From positions 177,697 through 241,696 of the forward strand of contig CAPPGO010000002.1 of NCBI GenBank assembly GCA_948678575.1: DNA of 64,000 bases, written 5' to 3'. The notes under the pieces were generated by a model. That model was not told the origin of the DNA. It did not search any database and worked only from the letters and a program-made list of their open reading frames with translations. Below are positions 45,121 through 53,520 of the stretch, in pieces. Made by a program: the position numbers and the translations under genes. This DNA comes from an uncultured Clostridia bacterium (lineage in GTDB: Bacteria; Bacillota; Clostridia; TANB77; CAG-508). Numbering within the stretch: position 1 is the stretch's first letter; each line of letters begins with the position of its first letter.

Positions 45121-46134
45121 ATGGCAGTAAAAGTAGCAATCAATGGTTTTGGACGTATTGGACGTCTAGCATTTAGACAAATGTTTGGAGCAGAAGGATA
45201 TGAGGTAGTTGCTATCAACGACTTAACAAGTCCTAAAATGTTAGCACATTTATTGAAATATGATTCAGCTCAAGGAAGATATGCAAAAGCTGAAACAGTT
45301 ACAGCAGGAGAAGACTCAATTACTGTAGATGGAAAAGAAATTAAAATATATGCAAAAGCAAATGCAGAAGAATTACCATGGGGAGAAATAGGAGTAGATG
45401 TTGTTTTAGAATGTACAGGTTTCTATACATCTAAGGAAAAAGCATCAGCTCATATAAAAGCAGGAGCTAAAAAAGTTGTTATTTCAGCACCAGCTGGAAA
45501 CGATTTACCAACAATAGTATATAATGTAAATCATACAATTTTAAAACCAGAAGACACTATTATTTCAGCAGCTTCTTGTACAACAAACTGCTTAGCACCA
45601 ATGGCAAAAGCATTAAATGATTATGCACCTATTCAATCAGGTATCATGACAACAGTTCATGCTTATACAGGAGACCAAATGATATTAGATGGTCCACAAA
45701 GAAAAGGTGATTTAAGAAGAAGCCGTGCAGGAGCTGTAAATATAGTTCCAAATAGCACAGGAGCTGCAAAAGCTATTGGATTAGTTATTCCAGAATTAAA
45801 TGGAAAATTAATTGGTTCAGCACAAAGAGTTCCTACACCAACAGGTTCTACAACAATATTAGTTGCAGTTGTTAAAGGCGAAGTTACAGTTGATGGTATC
45901 AATTCAGCTATGAAAGCTGTTGCTAATGAATCTTATGGATATAATGAAGATTTAATAGTATCAAGTGATGTTATTGGTATGACTTATGGTTCTTTATTTG
46001 ATAGTACACAAACAATGGTAACACCAATTGGAGATGGAAATTCACAAGTTCAAGTTGTATCTTGGTATGATAATGAAAATTCTTATGTAAGCCAAATGGT
46101 TAGAACTATTAAATATTTTGCAGAATTAGGATAA
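45121..46134 (+). CDS. gapA: glyceraldehyde-3-phosphate dehydrogenase
   Basis: Glycolytic oxidation and phosphorylation of GAP, NAD-dependent by the fold. 337 aa from ATG 45121 (GGAGG upstream); the frame is open further 5' to 45040 but without homology. INGFGRIGRLAFRQ, catalytic Cys in SAASCTTNCLAP, TVHAYTGDQMILDGPQRKGDLRRSRAGAVNIVPNSTGAAKA, and C-terminal WYDNENSYVSQMVRT. First gene of gapA-pgk-tpiA-gpmI. Confidence 0.98.
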   Translation: MAVKVAINGFGRIGRLAFRQMFGAEGYEVVAINDLTSPKMLAHLLKYDSAQGRYAKAETVTAGEDSITVDGKEIKIYAKANAEELPWGEIGVDVVLECTGFYTSKEKASAHIKAGAKKVVISAPAGNDLPTIVYNVNHTILKPEDTIISAASCTTNCLAPMAKALNDYAPIQSGIMTTVHAYTGDQMILDGPQRKGDLRRSRAGAVNIVPNSTGAAKAIGLVIPELNGKLIGSAQRVPTPTGSTTILVAVVKGEVTVDGINSAMKAVANESYGYNEDLIVSSDVIGMTYGSLFDSTQTMVTPIGDGNSQVQVVSWYDNENSYVSQMVRTIKYFAELG

Positions 46135-46148
46135 AACAAATTTTAATT

Positions 46149-46184
46149 GGAGGTGGCTGGTTTACGCTATCTCCTTATTTTTTA
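46149..46184 (+). terminator. attenuator-like hairpin between gapA and pgk
   Basis: GGAGGTGGC (46149-46157) pairs with GCTATCTCC (46166-46174), with two G-U pairs, followed by TTATTTTTT. Probably a partial terminator giving more gapA than pgk-tpiA-gpmI message. Confidence 0.6.
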
Positions 46185-46201
46185 AATAGAAAGGATATAA
46201 T

Positions 46202-47386
46202 ATGAGTAAAAAAACAGTTAGAGATATTGATGTTCAAGGAAAAAAAGTTTTAGTTAGATGTGATTTTAATGTTCCTATGGATGAAAATAAAAACATTACA
46301 GACAACAGAAGAATTGTTGCTGCATTAGATACAATTAAGTATTTATTAGAAAATAATAGTAAAATAATTCTTTGCTCTCATTTAGGAAGACCAAAGGGAG
46401 AAGTAAATCCTAAGTATTCTTTATTACCTGTTGCAAAAGAACTTTCTAGATTATTAGGAAAAGAAGTAAAACTTGCAAAAGATGTTGTTGGAGAAGATGC
46501 AACTAATCTTACAAACAACATGGCAGAAGGTGATATTGTTTTATTAGAAAATGTTAGATTTGAAGCAGGAGAAGAAAAAAATGATGAAGAATTATCTAAA
46601 AAATTTGCTTCTTTTGCGGAAGTTTATGTAAATGATGCTTTTGGTACAGCACATAGAGCACACAGTTCAACAACTGGTGTTGCAAGTTATTTACCAGCAG
46701 TATCAGGTTTTCTAATTGAAAAAGAATTAAAATTCTTAGGTTCAAGTCTAGAAAATCCAGAAAGACCTTTTGTTGCTATATTAGGTGGAGCAAAAGTTTC
46801 TGATAAAATAGGGGTAATAGATAGCTTACTTGAAAAAGTAGATACTCTAATTATTGGTGGTGGAATGGCTTATACATTCTTTAAATCAATGGGATATCAA
46901 GTAGGAAATTCACTTTGTGAATTAGATAAATTAGATTTAGCTAAAAGTTTAATGGAAAAAGCAGAAGCTAAGGGTGTAAAATTAATGCTTCCAATAGATA
47001 ATAAAGTTGGAAAAGAATTTAGTAATGATACAGAAAGTAAATTCGTAAATAGTACAGAAATTCCAGCAGATTGGGAAGGATTAGATATAGGACCAAAAAC
47101 AATAGAAATGTATGCAGAAGAATTAAGAAATGCAAAAACTGTTGTATGGAATGGACCACTTGGTGCTTTTGAAATGGAACAATTTGCAAATGGCACAAAT
47201 AGTATTGCAAAAATATTATCAGAAGTTGATGCTACAACAATAGTTGGTGGTGGAGATTCTGCTGCTGCTGTTGAGAAAGCAGGTTTAGCATCTAAATTTA
47301 CACATATTTCAACTGGTGGTGGAGCATCACTAGAATTCTTAGAAGGTAAAAAATTACCAGGAATTGAAGCTTTATTAGAAAAATAA
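46202..47386 (+). CDS. pgk: phosphoglycerate kinase
   Basis: ATP-forming step of glycolysis. 394 aa. VLVRCDFNVPMD, LCSHLGRPKGE, ENVRFEAGEEKND, GTAHRAHSST, LGGAKVSDKIGVI, nucleotide loop VWNGPLGAFEMEQFANGT and GGGDSAAAVEKAG, STGGGASLEFLEGKKLPG. AAAGG upstream of the ATG. Confidence 0.98.
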   Translation: MSKKTVRDIDVQGKKVLVRCDFNVPMDENKNITDNRRIVAALDTIKYLLENNSKIILCSHLGRPKGEVNPKYSLLPVAKELSRLLGKEVKLAKDVVGEDATNLTNNMAEGDIVLLENVRFEAGEEKNDEELSKKFASFAEVYVNDAFGTAHRAHSSTTGVASYLPAVSGFLIEKELKFLGSSLENPERPFVAILGGAKVSDKIGVIDSLLEKVDTLIIGGGMAYTFFKSMGYQVGNSLCELDKLDLAKSLMEKAEAKGVKLMLPIDNKVGKEFSNDTESKFVNSTEIPADWEGLDIGPKTIEMYAEELRNAKTVVWNGPLGAFEMEQFANGTNSIAKILSEVDATTIVGGGDSAAAVEKAGLASKFTHISTGGGASLEFLEGKKLPGIEALLEK

Positions 47387-47406
47387 TTTTAGGAGGATTT
47401 GTAATT

Positions 47407-48159
47407 ATGCGTAGAAAAGTAATTGCTGGAAACTGGAAAATGAATATGCTTCCAAACGAAGCTATTGAATATATACAAGCATTTGAACCAATGGTAAAAG
47501 ATGCTAATGCAGAGGTTATTCTTTGTGTTCCATATATAGATTTGTTTTATTGTTTAATGAATGCACAAGGAACAAATATAAAAATTGGTGCACAAAATAT
47601 GCATTTTGCTGAAAATGGAGCATATACAGGAGAAATCTCACCTAAAATGCTAAAATCAATCGGAGTAGAATATGTAATCATAGGACATTCTGAAAGAAGA
47701 GCATATTATGGTGAAACAGATGAATCTGTTAATAAAAAAATCAAAGCTGCTTTTGAAAACGAATTAAAACCAATTGTATGTGTTGGAGAAACTTTGGAAG
47801 AAAGAGAAGCTGGAAAAACAGAAGAAATTATAACAACACAAACTCGTTTAGCTTTGGAAGGATTAGATAAAGAGCAAGTTAAAGCTACAATAATTGCTTA
47901 TGAACCAATTTGGGCAATAGGTACTGGTAAAACAGCTACTTCTGATGATGCTAATAATAGTATTAAATCTATTAGAGCAGAAATTGCAAAAATCTATGGA
48001 GAAGATGTAGCAAGTGAAGTTATTATTCAATATGGAGGAAGTGTAAAATCTTCAAATGCCAAAGAACTATTTGAAACATCAGATATTGATGGAGGATTAG
48101 TTGGAGGCGCAAGTTTAAAACCAGAGGAATTTAGTAAAATAGTAAATTTTGACAAATAA
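47407..48159 (+). CDS. tpiA: triosephosphate isomerase
   Basis: Interconverts DHAP and GAP. 250 aa TIM barrel: AGNWKMNM (Asn, Lys), GHSERRAYYGE (catalytic His), AYEPIWAIGTGKTA (catalytic Glu, loop 6), QYGGSVKSSNA and GGLVGGASL. AGGAGG before the ATG; 20 bp after pgk. Confidence 0.98.
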   Translation: MRRKVIAGNWKMNMLPNEAIEYIQAFEPMVKDANAEVILCVPYIDLFYCLMNAQGTNIKIGAQNMHFAENGAYTGEISPKMLKSIGVEYVIIGHSERRAYYGETDESVNKKIKAAFENELKPIVCVGETLEEREAGKTEEIITTQTRLALEGLDKEQVKATIIAYEPIWAIGTGKTATSDDANNSIKSIRAEIAKIYGEDVASEVIIQYGGSVKSSNAKELFETSDIDGGLVGGASLKPEEFSKIVNFDK

Positions 48160-48206
48160 TAATAGCAACGGAATCAGCTTAAAAAATGGAAAGGATGATA
48201 AAAATA

Positions 48207-49742
48207 ATGGGAAAAAAAGTAACTATGCTTATGATTCTAGATGGATATGGAATTAATGAGAAAGAAGAAGGAAATGCAGTAAAATTAGCTAATATTCCTT
48301 ATTTAAGAAATTTGTTACAAGAAAATCCAAATACAATAGTGCATACAAGTGGATTAGATGTTGGACTTCCAGATGGACAAATGGGAAATTCAGAAGTAGG
48401 GCATACTAATATTGGTGCAGGTAGAATAATATATCAAGACTTAGCTAAAATTACTAAGGAAATTGAAGATGGAGACTTTTTCAGTAAATCAGAATTAGTA
48501 GCAGCAATAGAAAATTGTAAGAAAAATAATACAAATTTACACATAATGGGATTAGTGTCAGATGGTGGAGTTCACAGTCATAATAGACATTTGTATGCTA
48601 TATTAGAATTAGCTAAAAGAAAAGATTTTGAAAATGTATTCATTCATTGCTTTATGGATGGAAGAGATACACCACCAGCATCTGGTGAATCATATTTAAC
48701 AGAATTGGAAGAAAAAATTGCAGAAAAAGGTGTTGGAAAAATAGCAACTATTTCTGGTAGATTTTATGCTATGGATAGAGATAAAAGATGGGAAAGAGTA
48801 AATAAAGCATATGATGCCATAGTTAAAGGTGAAGGTAAAAAAGCTGTATCTGCAATAGAAGCTATTGAAGAATCTTATAGACAAGAATTATTTGATGAAT
48901 TTGTTGTTCCAACAGTTATTTGCAATAAAAATAAAGAACCAATTGCTACATTAGGTGAAAATGATTCTGTTATATTCTTTAATTTTAGACCAGATAGAGC
49001 AAGAGAAATTACAAGAGCTATTGTAGATCCTGAATTTGATGGATTTAAAACAGAATATAAGCCAACATATTTTGTATGTATGACACCTTATGATGCAACA
49101 CTTCCAAATGTAAAAATTGCATATCCAAAAGAGGAAATTCATAATACTTTTGGTGAATATATTAGTAAAAAAGGTTTAAAACAACTTCGTATTGCAGAAA
49201 CAGAAAAGTATGCACATGTTACATTTTTCTTCAATGGTGGAGAAGAGAAACAATACGAAGGAGAAAGTAGAATTTTAGTGCCTTCTCCAAAAGTAGAAAC
49301 TTATGATATGAAACCAGAAATGAGTGCTTATGAAGTTGCAGATAAAGTTGTAGAAGCGATAAATTCAGAAGAATTTGATTCTATTATTTTAAATTTTGCA
49401 AATCCAGATATGGTAGGACATACAGGAAGTATTGAAGCAGCTATTAAAGCATTAGAAGCAATTGATGAATGTGTACAAAAAGTAGTAAAAGCTATAAATG
49501 AACATAATGGAGTTTTATTAATTACAGCAGATCATGGAAACTGTGAGCAAATGATAGATTATACAACAGGTGAACCACAAACAGCTCATACAACAAATCC
49601 AGTTCCACTTGCTATAATAGGATTACCACATACTAAAAAATTAAAAGAAGGATGTTTAGCTGATTTAGCTCCAACAATGTTAGATATTATGGGACTTGAA
49701 AAGCCAGAAGAAATGACAGGCGAAAGTTTAATAATAGACTAG
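48207..49742 (+). CDS. gpmI: 2,3-bisphosphoglycerate-independent phosphoglycerate mutase
   Basis: Mn-dependent 3PG/2PG mutase. 511 aa from ATG 48207 (AAAGGA 10 nt upstream; the ATG at 48186 has none), the usual size. LMILDGYGINEKEEGNAV, catalytic Ser in GQMGNSEVGHTNIGAGR, HCFMDGRDTPP, NFRPDRARE, NFANPDMVGHTGS and LITADHGNCEQM (metal ligands). Operon with gapA, pgk and tpiA; enolase is not in the window. Confidence 0.98.
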   Translation: MGKKVTMLMILDGYGINEKEEGNAVKLANIPYLRNLLQENPNTIVHTSGLDVGLPDGQMGNSEVGHTNIGAGRIIYQDLAKITKEIEDGDFFSKSELVAAIENCKKNNTNLHIMGLVSDGGVHSHNRHLYAILELAKRKDFENVFIHCFMDGRDTPPASGESYLTELEEKIAEKGVGKIATISGRFYAMDRDKRWERVNKAYDAIVKGEGKKAVSAIEAIEESYRQELFDEFVVPTVICNKNKEPIATLGENDSVIFFNFRPDRAREITRAIVDPEFDGFKTEYKPTYFVCMTPYDATLPNVKIAYPKEEIHNTFGEYISKKGLKQLRIAETEKYAHVTFFFNGGEEKQYEGESRILVPSPKVETYDMKPEMSAYEVADKVVEAINSEEFDSIILNFANPDMVGHTGSIEAAIKALEAIDECVQKVVKAINEHNGVLLITADHGNCEQMIDYTTGEPQTAHTTNPVPLAIIGLPHTKKLKEGCLADLAPTMLDIMGLEKPEEMTGESLIID

Positions 49743-49751
49743 GAGTAGTAT

Positions 49752-50489
49752 ATGATAAACTTACCAGAAGAAAAAGTATTGTATTCTGAAATTCAGAAAA
49801 AATTATTTTATATAATTCCAGAAAAGTGGGAAAGTATATATTTATATACTTCTATTATTGATGTCCCTGGACAAAAATCAAGAGGTGAATTATTCTTTTA
49901 TTATATTCCAAAAGGAATTATAAAAAAGAAACCAGTAAATTGTTATGAAATTCCAAACTTATTTGATATAGATGAAGAAGAATATTCTGAATTTATTACA
50001 GAATTATATAAAATAATGAAGTCTTTAAGATTAGCTTATGGTAAAAGAAAAGGTAGATTATGGTCAAATGCTAATATATCTATTGAAAATTTTCAATTTA
50101 AAGTAGAATATGGATTTGAGGATTTATCAAAATCAGAATACGATTCTTATGAGAGACATGTAATTTGGAGATACAAATATCTAAAAACAGACATAGATGC
50201 ATCTTCAAGAAAAGATAAAAAAATAATTCAAAAATATCTAGAAGATTTACATTTACATGGTGAATTGAAAAAAGATATGTATATTGAAGGTATTTATAAA
50301 GTAGCTATGAAGAATATTGTAGATTTTGAAAAAACTCTTACTGTTGATGAAGCTATTGCACAGTCAAAACCAGAACTAAAAAAGAAGGCAAAGATTTTGA
50401 AGAAAAAAGAAGTTCAAGAAGAGGAAGAAGATAAATCTATAAATAATCAAATATTAAATTTTGGAAATAAACCTATAAAAAGAGATTAA
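49752..50489 (+). CDS. YezG/DUF600-like protein
   Basis: 245 aa. Residues 1-150 follow the DUF600 (YezG) pattern: IIPEKWESIYLYTSI, RGELFFYYIPKG, LWSNANISIENFQFKVEYGFEDLSKSEYDSYERHVIWRYKYL. YezG-type proteins are immunity proteins for LXG toxins in bacilli. Here a Lys/Glu-rich C-terminal extension of about 95 residues follows, and no toxin gene is adjacent; it lies 9 bp behind gpmI, read as the last gene of the operon. It may be a solitary immunity gene or a domesticated relative. Confidence 0.65.
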   Translation: MINLPEEKVLYSEIQKKLFYIIPEKWESIYLYTSIIDVPGQKSRGELFFYYIPKGIIKKKPVNCYEIPNLFDIDEEEYSEFITELYKIMKSLRLAYGKRKGRLWSNANISIENFQFKVEYGFEDLSKSEYDSYERHVIWRYKYLKTDIDASSRKDKKIIQKYLEDLHLHGELKKDMYIEGIYKVAMKNIVDFEKTLTVDEAIAQSKPELKKKAKILKKKEVQEEEEDKSINNQILNFGNKPIKRD

Positions 50490-50506
50490 TTTTAATCTCT
50501 TTTTTC
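50477..50506 (+). terminator. terminator of the glycolytic operon
   Basis: AAAAGAGATTA/TAATCTCTTTT stem and T-run, overlapping the stop of the YezG-like gene. Confidence 0.9.
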
Positions 50507-50535
50507 TTGAAAAAAATAACTGAATAAAGTAAAAT
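50507..50535 (+). promoter_or_regulatory. promoter candidate of the lemA unit
   Basis: TTGAAA (50507-50512), 17-bp spacer, TAAAAT (50530-50535). Confidence 0.55.
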
Positions 50536-50569
50536 AAAAGATAGAAAATAAACATAAAAGGAGTTTTTT

Positions 50570-51112
50570 ATGGGCAATTTAGGAATAGTTTTATTTTTTA
50601 TTGGATGTTTGCTAATAATTGGTGTAATATTAATATTTAATAATTGTATGTCAATGAGAAATAAAGTAAGACAATCAAAATCTACAATAGATATCTATTT
50701 AACGCAAAGATTTGATTTAATACCTAATTTAGTTGAGTGTGTAAAAGCATATACTAGCTATGAAGAGGCTACTTTAAAAGGAATAACAGAATTAAGAGAA
50801 ATTTATAATAGTGATAAAAGTATAACAACAGCAAATAATTTGGTAGGTAAAATGAATAATCTTATTGCTAAGGCAGAGGAAATGGCAGATTTAAAAGCCA
50901 GTGAGCAATTTATTATTCTTCAAAAAAGTTTAACTAAAATAGAAAGTCAGCTTCAAGCTGCAAGAAGAATATATAATGGAGATGTAACTTTGTATAATAC
51001 ATCAATACAAGTTTTTCCTAACAATATAATTGCATCGATTTTCAATATGAAATCAGCTGAATTATTTGTAATAGATGAATATAAAGCTCAAAATATAGAG
51101 GTAAAAGTTTAG
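50570..51112 (+). CDS. lemA: LemA family protein
   Basis: 180 aa. N-terminal signal anchor (residues 5-25), then the LemA helical domain: VRQSKSTIDIYLTQRFDLIPNLVECVKAYTSYEEATLKGITELR, EQFIILQKSLTKIESQLQAARRIYNGDVTLYNTSIQVFPNNIIASIFN. Membrane-attached with the helices outside by family precedent. Immediately followed by a DUF3137 gene, a frequent clostridial pair. Confidence 0.93.
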   Translation: MGNLGIVLFFIGCLLIIGVILIFNNCMSMRNKVRQSKSTIDIYLTQRFDLIPNLVECVKAYTSYEEATLKGITELREIYNSDKSITTANNLVGKMNNLIAKAEEMADLKASEQFIILQKSLTKIESQLQAARRIYNGDVTLYNTSIQVFPNNIIASIFNMKSAELFVIDEYKAQNIEVKV

Positions 51113-52018
51113 ATGAAAAGAAATTTTAATGAAATATATCAAGAAATATATATAAACGGTGTTAAAGAATTAACTATGCTAAAAAGAAATCATAATGTGA
51201 GTATATTAGTATTTTTTGCTTTGTTTATATTAACTATAATTATATTTATATCTCAAAAAAGATTTACTCCTATATTAATGGTTTCTATTGTTACTGCAAT
51301 TGTATCATTAGTTATTTTAATGAGAGAGCAATATAATTATAAAAAAGGTTTTAAAGAATTAGTAATAAAAAGACTTGTTTATTTATATAATCCAAAATTT
51401 GTATATATACCTTCTAGTGGAGTTACAAGAAATGAATATATTGAATCATTTTTCGATTCACACTTTGATAGATTTTACACAGAAGATTTAATAAAAGGTG
51501 CAATAAATGATGAATATTCTTTTAAAATTGCACAAGTAAAAACGCAAGTTGAAGAAGTAGAAACAGATAGTAATGGCAATTCAGAGATAGAAACTCATAC
51601 TTTATTTTCTGGGCTTTTTGGAATTGTAGAAATTAAAGATAGTATGATTATGAAAATGGATATTACTTCAAATAACATTTTAAATAAATATCATAAAAGT
51701 AGAATTGAAGTAGATTCTAGTGAATTTGAGAAAAAATATGATATGTTTTCAACCGATAAAGTGCGTACAATGGAAATTTTTACTTCTGATATTATAGAAG
51801 AATTTAATAAATTTGAAGAAGAAACTGGCTATGTTATGCAAATAAAAGTAGTTCCAAACAGATTATATTTTAGAATATCATGTGGTGAATCTTTTGAGGC
51901 ACCTATGATAAAGGATGCTTTATCTTATGATTATCTATATAAAAATTTTAGAATGATAGATTTTCCAATAGATATTATTACTAAGATGATTAATAATGCT
52001 TTGGAAACTAGAAGATAA
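51113..52018 (+). CDS. DUF3137 membrane protein
   Basis: 301 aa. Two adjacent membrane helices (about residues 28-65), then the DUF3137 domain with EYIESFFDSHFDRFYTEDLIKGAINDEYSFKIAQVKTQVEEVET, LFSGLFGIVEI and RTMEIFTSDIIEEFNKFEEETGYVMQIKVVPNRLYFRI. Function unknown; starts at the base after the lemA stop, so the two are made together. Confidence 0.85.
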   Translation: MKRNFNEIYQEIYINGVKELTMLKRNHNVSILVFFALFILTIIIFISQKRFTPILMVSIVTAIVSLVILMREQYNYKKGFKELVIKRLVYLYNPKFVYIPSSGVTRNEYIESFFDSHFDRFYTEDLIKGAINDEYSFKIAQVKTQVEEVETDSNGNSEIETHTLFSGLFGIVEIKDSMIMKMDITSNNILNKYHKSRIEVDSSEFEKKYDMFSTDKVRTMEIFTSDIIEEFNKFEEETGYVMQIKVVPNRLYFRISCGESFEAPMIKDALSYDYLYKNFRMIDFPIDIITKMINNALETRR

Positions 52019-52117
52019 ATGGTAAATCTTTTAATTTCTTTAAAAACCTCTTTTATTCTCACTTAATCTATGATATAATACTAACTATTAATAGTATTTA
52101 GAGTTAAGGAGAATACT

Positions 52118-52865
52118 TTGAGAAAATTTTTTGTTGAATCAAATCAAATTCAAAACAATAAAATTGAAATTATTGATGAAGATGTTAATCATATAAAAAA
52201 TGTGTTAAGATTAGAAATTGGTGAAAAAATAAAAATTGGAAATAAACTTTCTGGTGAAAATTATATTTGTGAAATTTCAAATATTTTTAAAGACAATGTA
52301 GTTTGTAAAATTCTTGAAGAAACTGGAAAAAATGTTGAAAGCAATATTGAAATTACTGCTTTTCAAGGATTACCCAAGGCTGATAAAATGGAACTTATAA
52401 TTCAAAAAGGTACAGAACTTGGAGTTACAAATTTTATACCAGTTAGTTTTAAAAGAAGTATTGTAAAATTATCTCGGAAAAGATGAAATAAAAAAAATAG
52501 AGAGATGGCAAAAAATTGCTGAAATGGCATCAAAACAATCTGGTAGAGACATAATACCTAAAATAGAGAATATACATAATGTTAAAACATTATGTGAAAA
52601 TATGAATAATTATGACTTAGTTCTTCTTGCTTATGAAAATGAAGAAGAACATACCTTGAAAGAAGAATTGAAAAGAATTAAAAATACTAAGGATAAACTA
52701 AGAATTGCAATAATTATTGGACCTGAGGGTGGAATTGAACAAGAAGAAGTTACTACCTTAGAAAAAGCAGGAGCAAAAGTAATTAGTTTAGGTAAAAGAA
52801 TTTTAAGAACGGAAACTGTTGCTTTGGTTATGACATCAATAATTATGTACGAATTAGAGCAATAA
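52118..52865 (+). CDS. rsmE: 16S rRNA m3U1498 methyltransferase RsmE, CGG +1 frameshift in the middle
   Basis: SPOUT methyltransferase of the ribosomal decoding region. Start TTG 52118 with AAGGAG upstream. Frame 0 stops three codons after CGG 52475-52477. Skipping the C joins 52118-52474 to 52476-52865 and gives 248 aa, the normal family length, through KLSGKDEIKKIERWQKIAEMASKQSGR. The first half holds the PUA-like domain (INHIKNVLRLEIGEKIKI-type) and QGLPKADKMELIIQKGTELGVTNFIPV; the second holds the SAM/knot motifs IIGPEGGIEQEEV and SLGKRILRTETVAL. Neither half would be active alone. A usually conserved single-copy housekeeping gene, so this is the cleanest example of the CGG effect. Confidence 0.88.
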
Positions 52866-52902
52866 TAAGAATTCTTGTTATTGAAACATAGGAGGAAATG
52901 GT

Positions 52903-53520
52903 TTGGATAAAGCAGATAGAGCCACTGAAATAATTGCAGAAAAGAGAAAATTACCAGAGAAAATAAAAGATAAACTTGATAGTTATACTTTTATAAATTT
53001 ATTAATTTCAATTGCATTAATGATATATATGATTGTAATAAATGTTTTGTACTTAAATGAAAGCACAGAATTTTTTACGACTAGTATAAAGATTTTTTCA
53101 ATGTTACTTATTGTTATAGATATAGCTATTTTTGAAATTGGATATAGAAAAGATAATATTTCAATATGGATACATGCAGTTGAATTATTAATATGCAGTA
53201 CTTTGATATTAAGTCTTCAATATATATATTTATATGGAAGTTTTGTTGTTAGAAATATTTTTATGTTACTTCCTGTATTTTTTTCAATATATTATGTTGC
53301 CAAAGTAATTGTTGGACATGTTGTTGAAACAAAAAAATATCAAAATAATTTAAGTGATATAAAAGAATTGGTAAAAGAAGAAGAAGAAGGTTACTTAGAT
53401 GATGTTGTTGATGAAATTGGAAATGAAATAAAAAATATTGAAGAGATGAAAAATAAAGAAAAAGAAATTATAAAAAAAGCAAAGAAAGACAAGAAAAAAC
53501 AGGAGGCAAAAAAGCAATGA
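52903..53520 (+). CDS. four-helix membrane protein of unknown function
   Basis: 205 aa starting at TTG 52903 (AGGAGG 7 nt upstream). Short amphipathic start, four membrane helices (about residues 30-145), then an acidic/lysine-rich coiled tail ending KKAKKDKKKQEAKKQ. Not recognised. Its stop overlaps the YicC-like start (ATGA), placing it in that operon. Confidence 0.65.
   Translation: MDKADRATEIIAEKRKLPEKIKDKLDSYTFINLLISIALMIYMIVINVLYLNESTEFFTTSIKIFSMLLIVIDIAIFEIGYRKDNISIWIHAVELLICSTLILSLQYIYLYGSFVVRNIFMLLPVFFSIYYVAKVIVGHVVETKKYQNNLSDIKELVKEEEEGYLDDVVDEIGNEIKNIEEMKNKEKEIIKKAKKDKKKQEAKKQ

Noticed and set aside
9169..52477. CGG reassigned to another amino acid (as known for Trp or Gln in some bacteria)
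   Set aside because: A reassignment would keep the frame; here the frame changes by +1 at every site.
9169..52477. Homopolymer indel errors from long reads
   Set aside because: None of the eight breaks lies in an A/T homopolymer, which are abundant here; all involve one C before GG. Raw reads would still be needed to exclude a systematic artefact.
9169..52477. Classic P-site slippery-sequence frameshifting
   Set aside because: The codon before CGG is different in most cases and re-pairing in +1 is poor; only the A-site CGG is shared.
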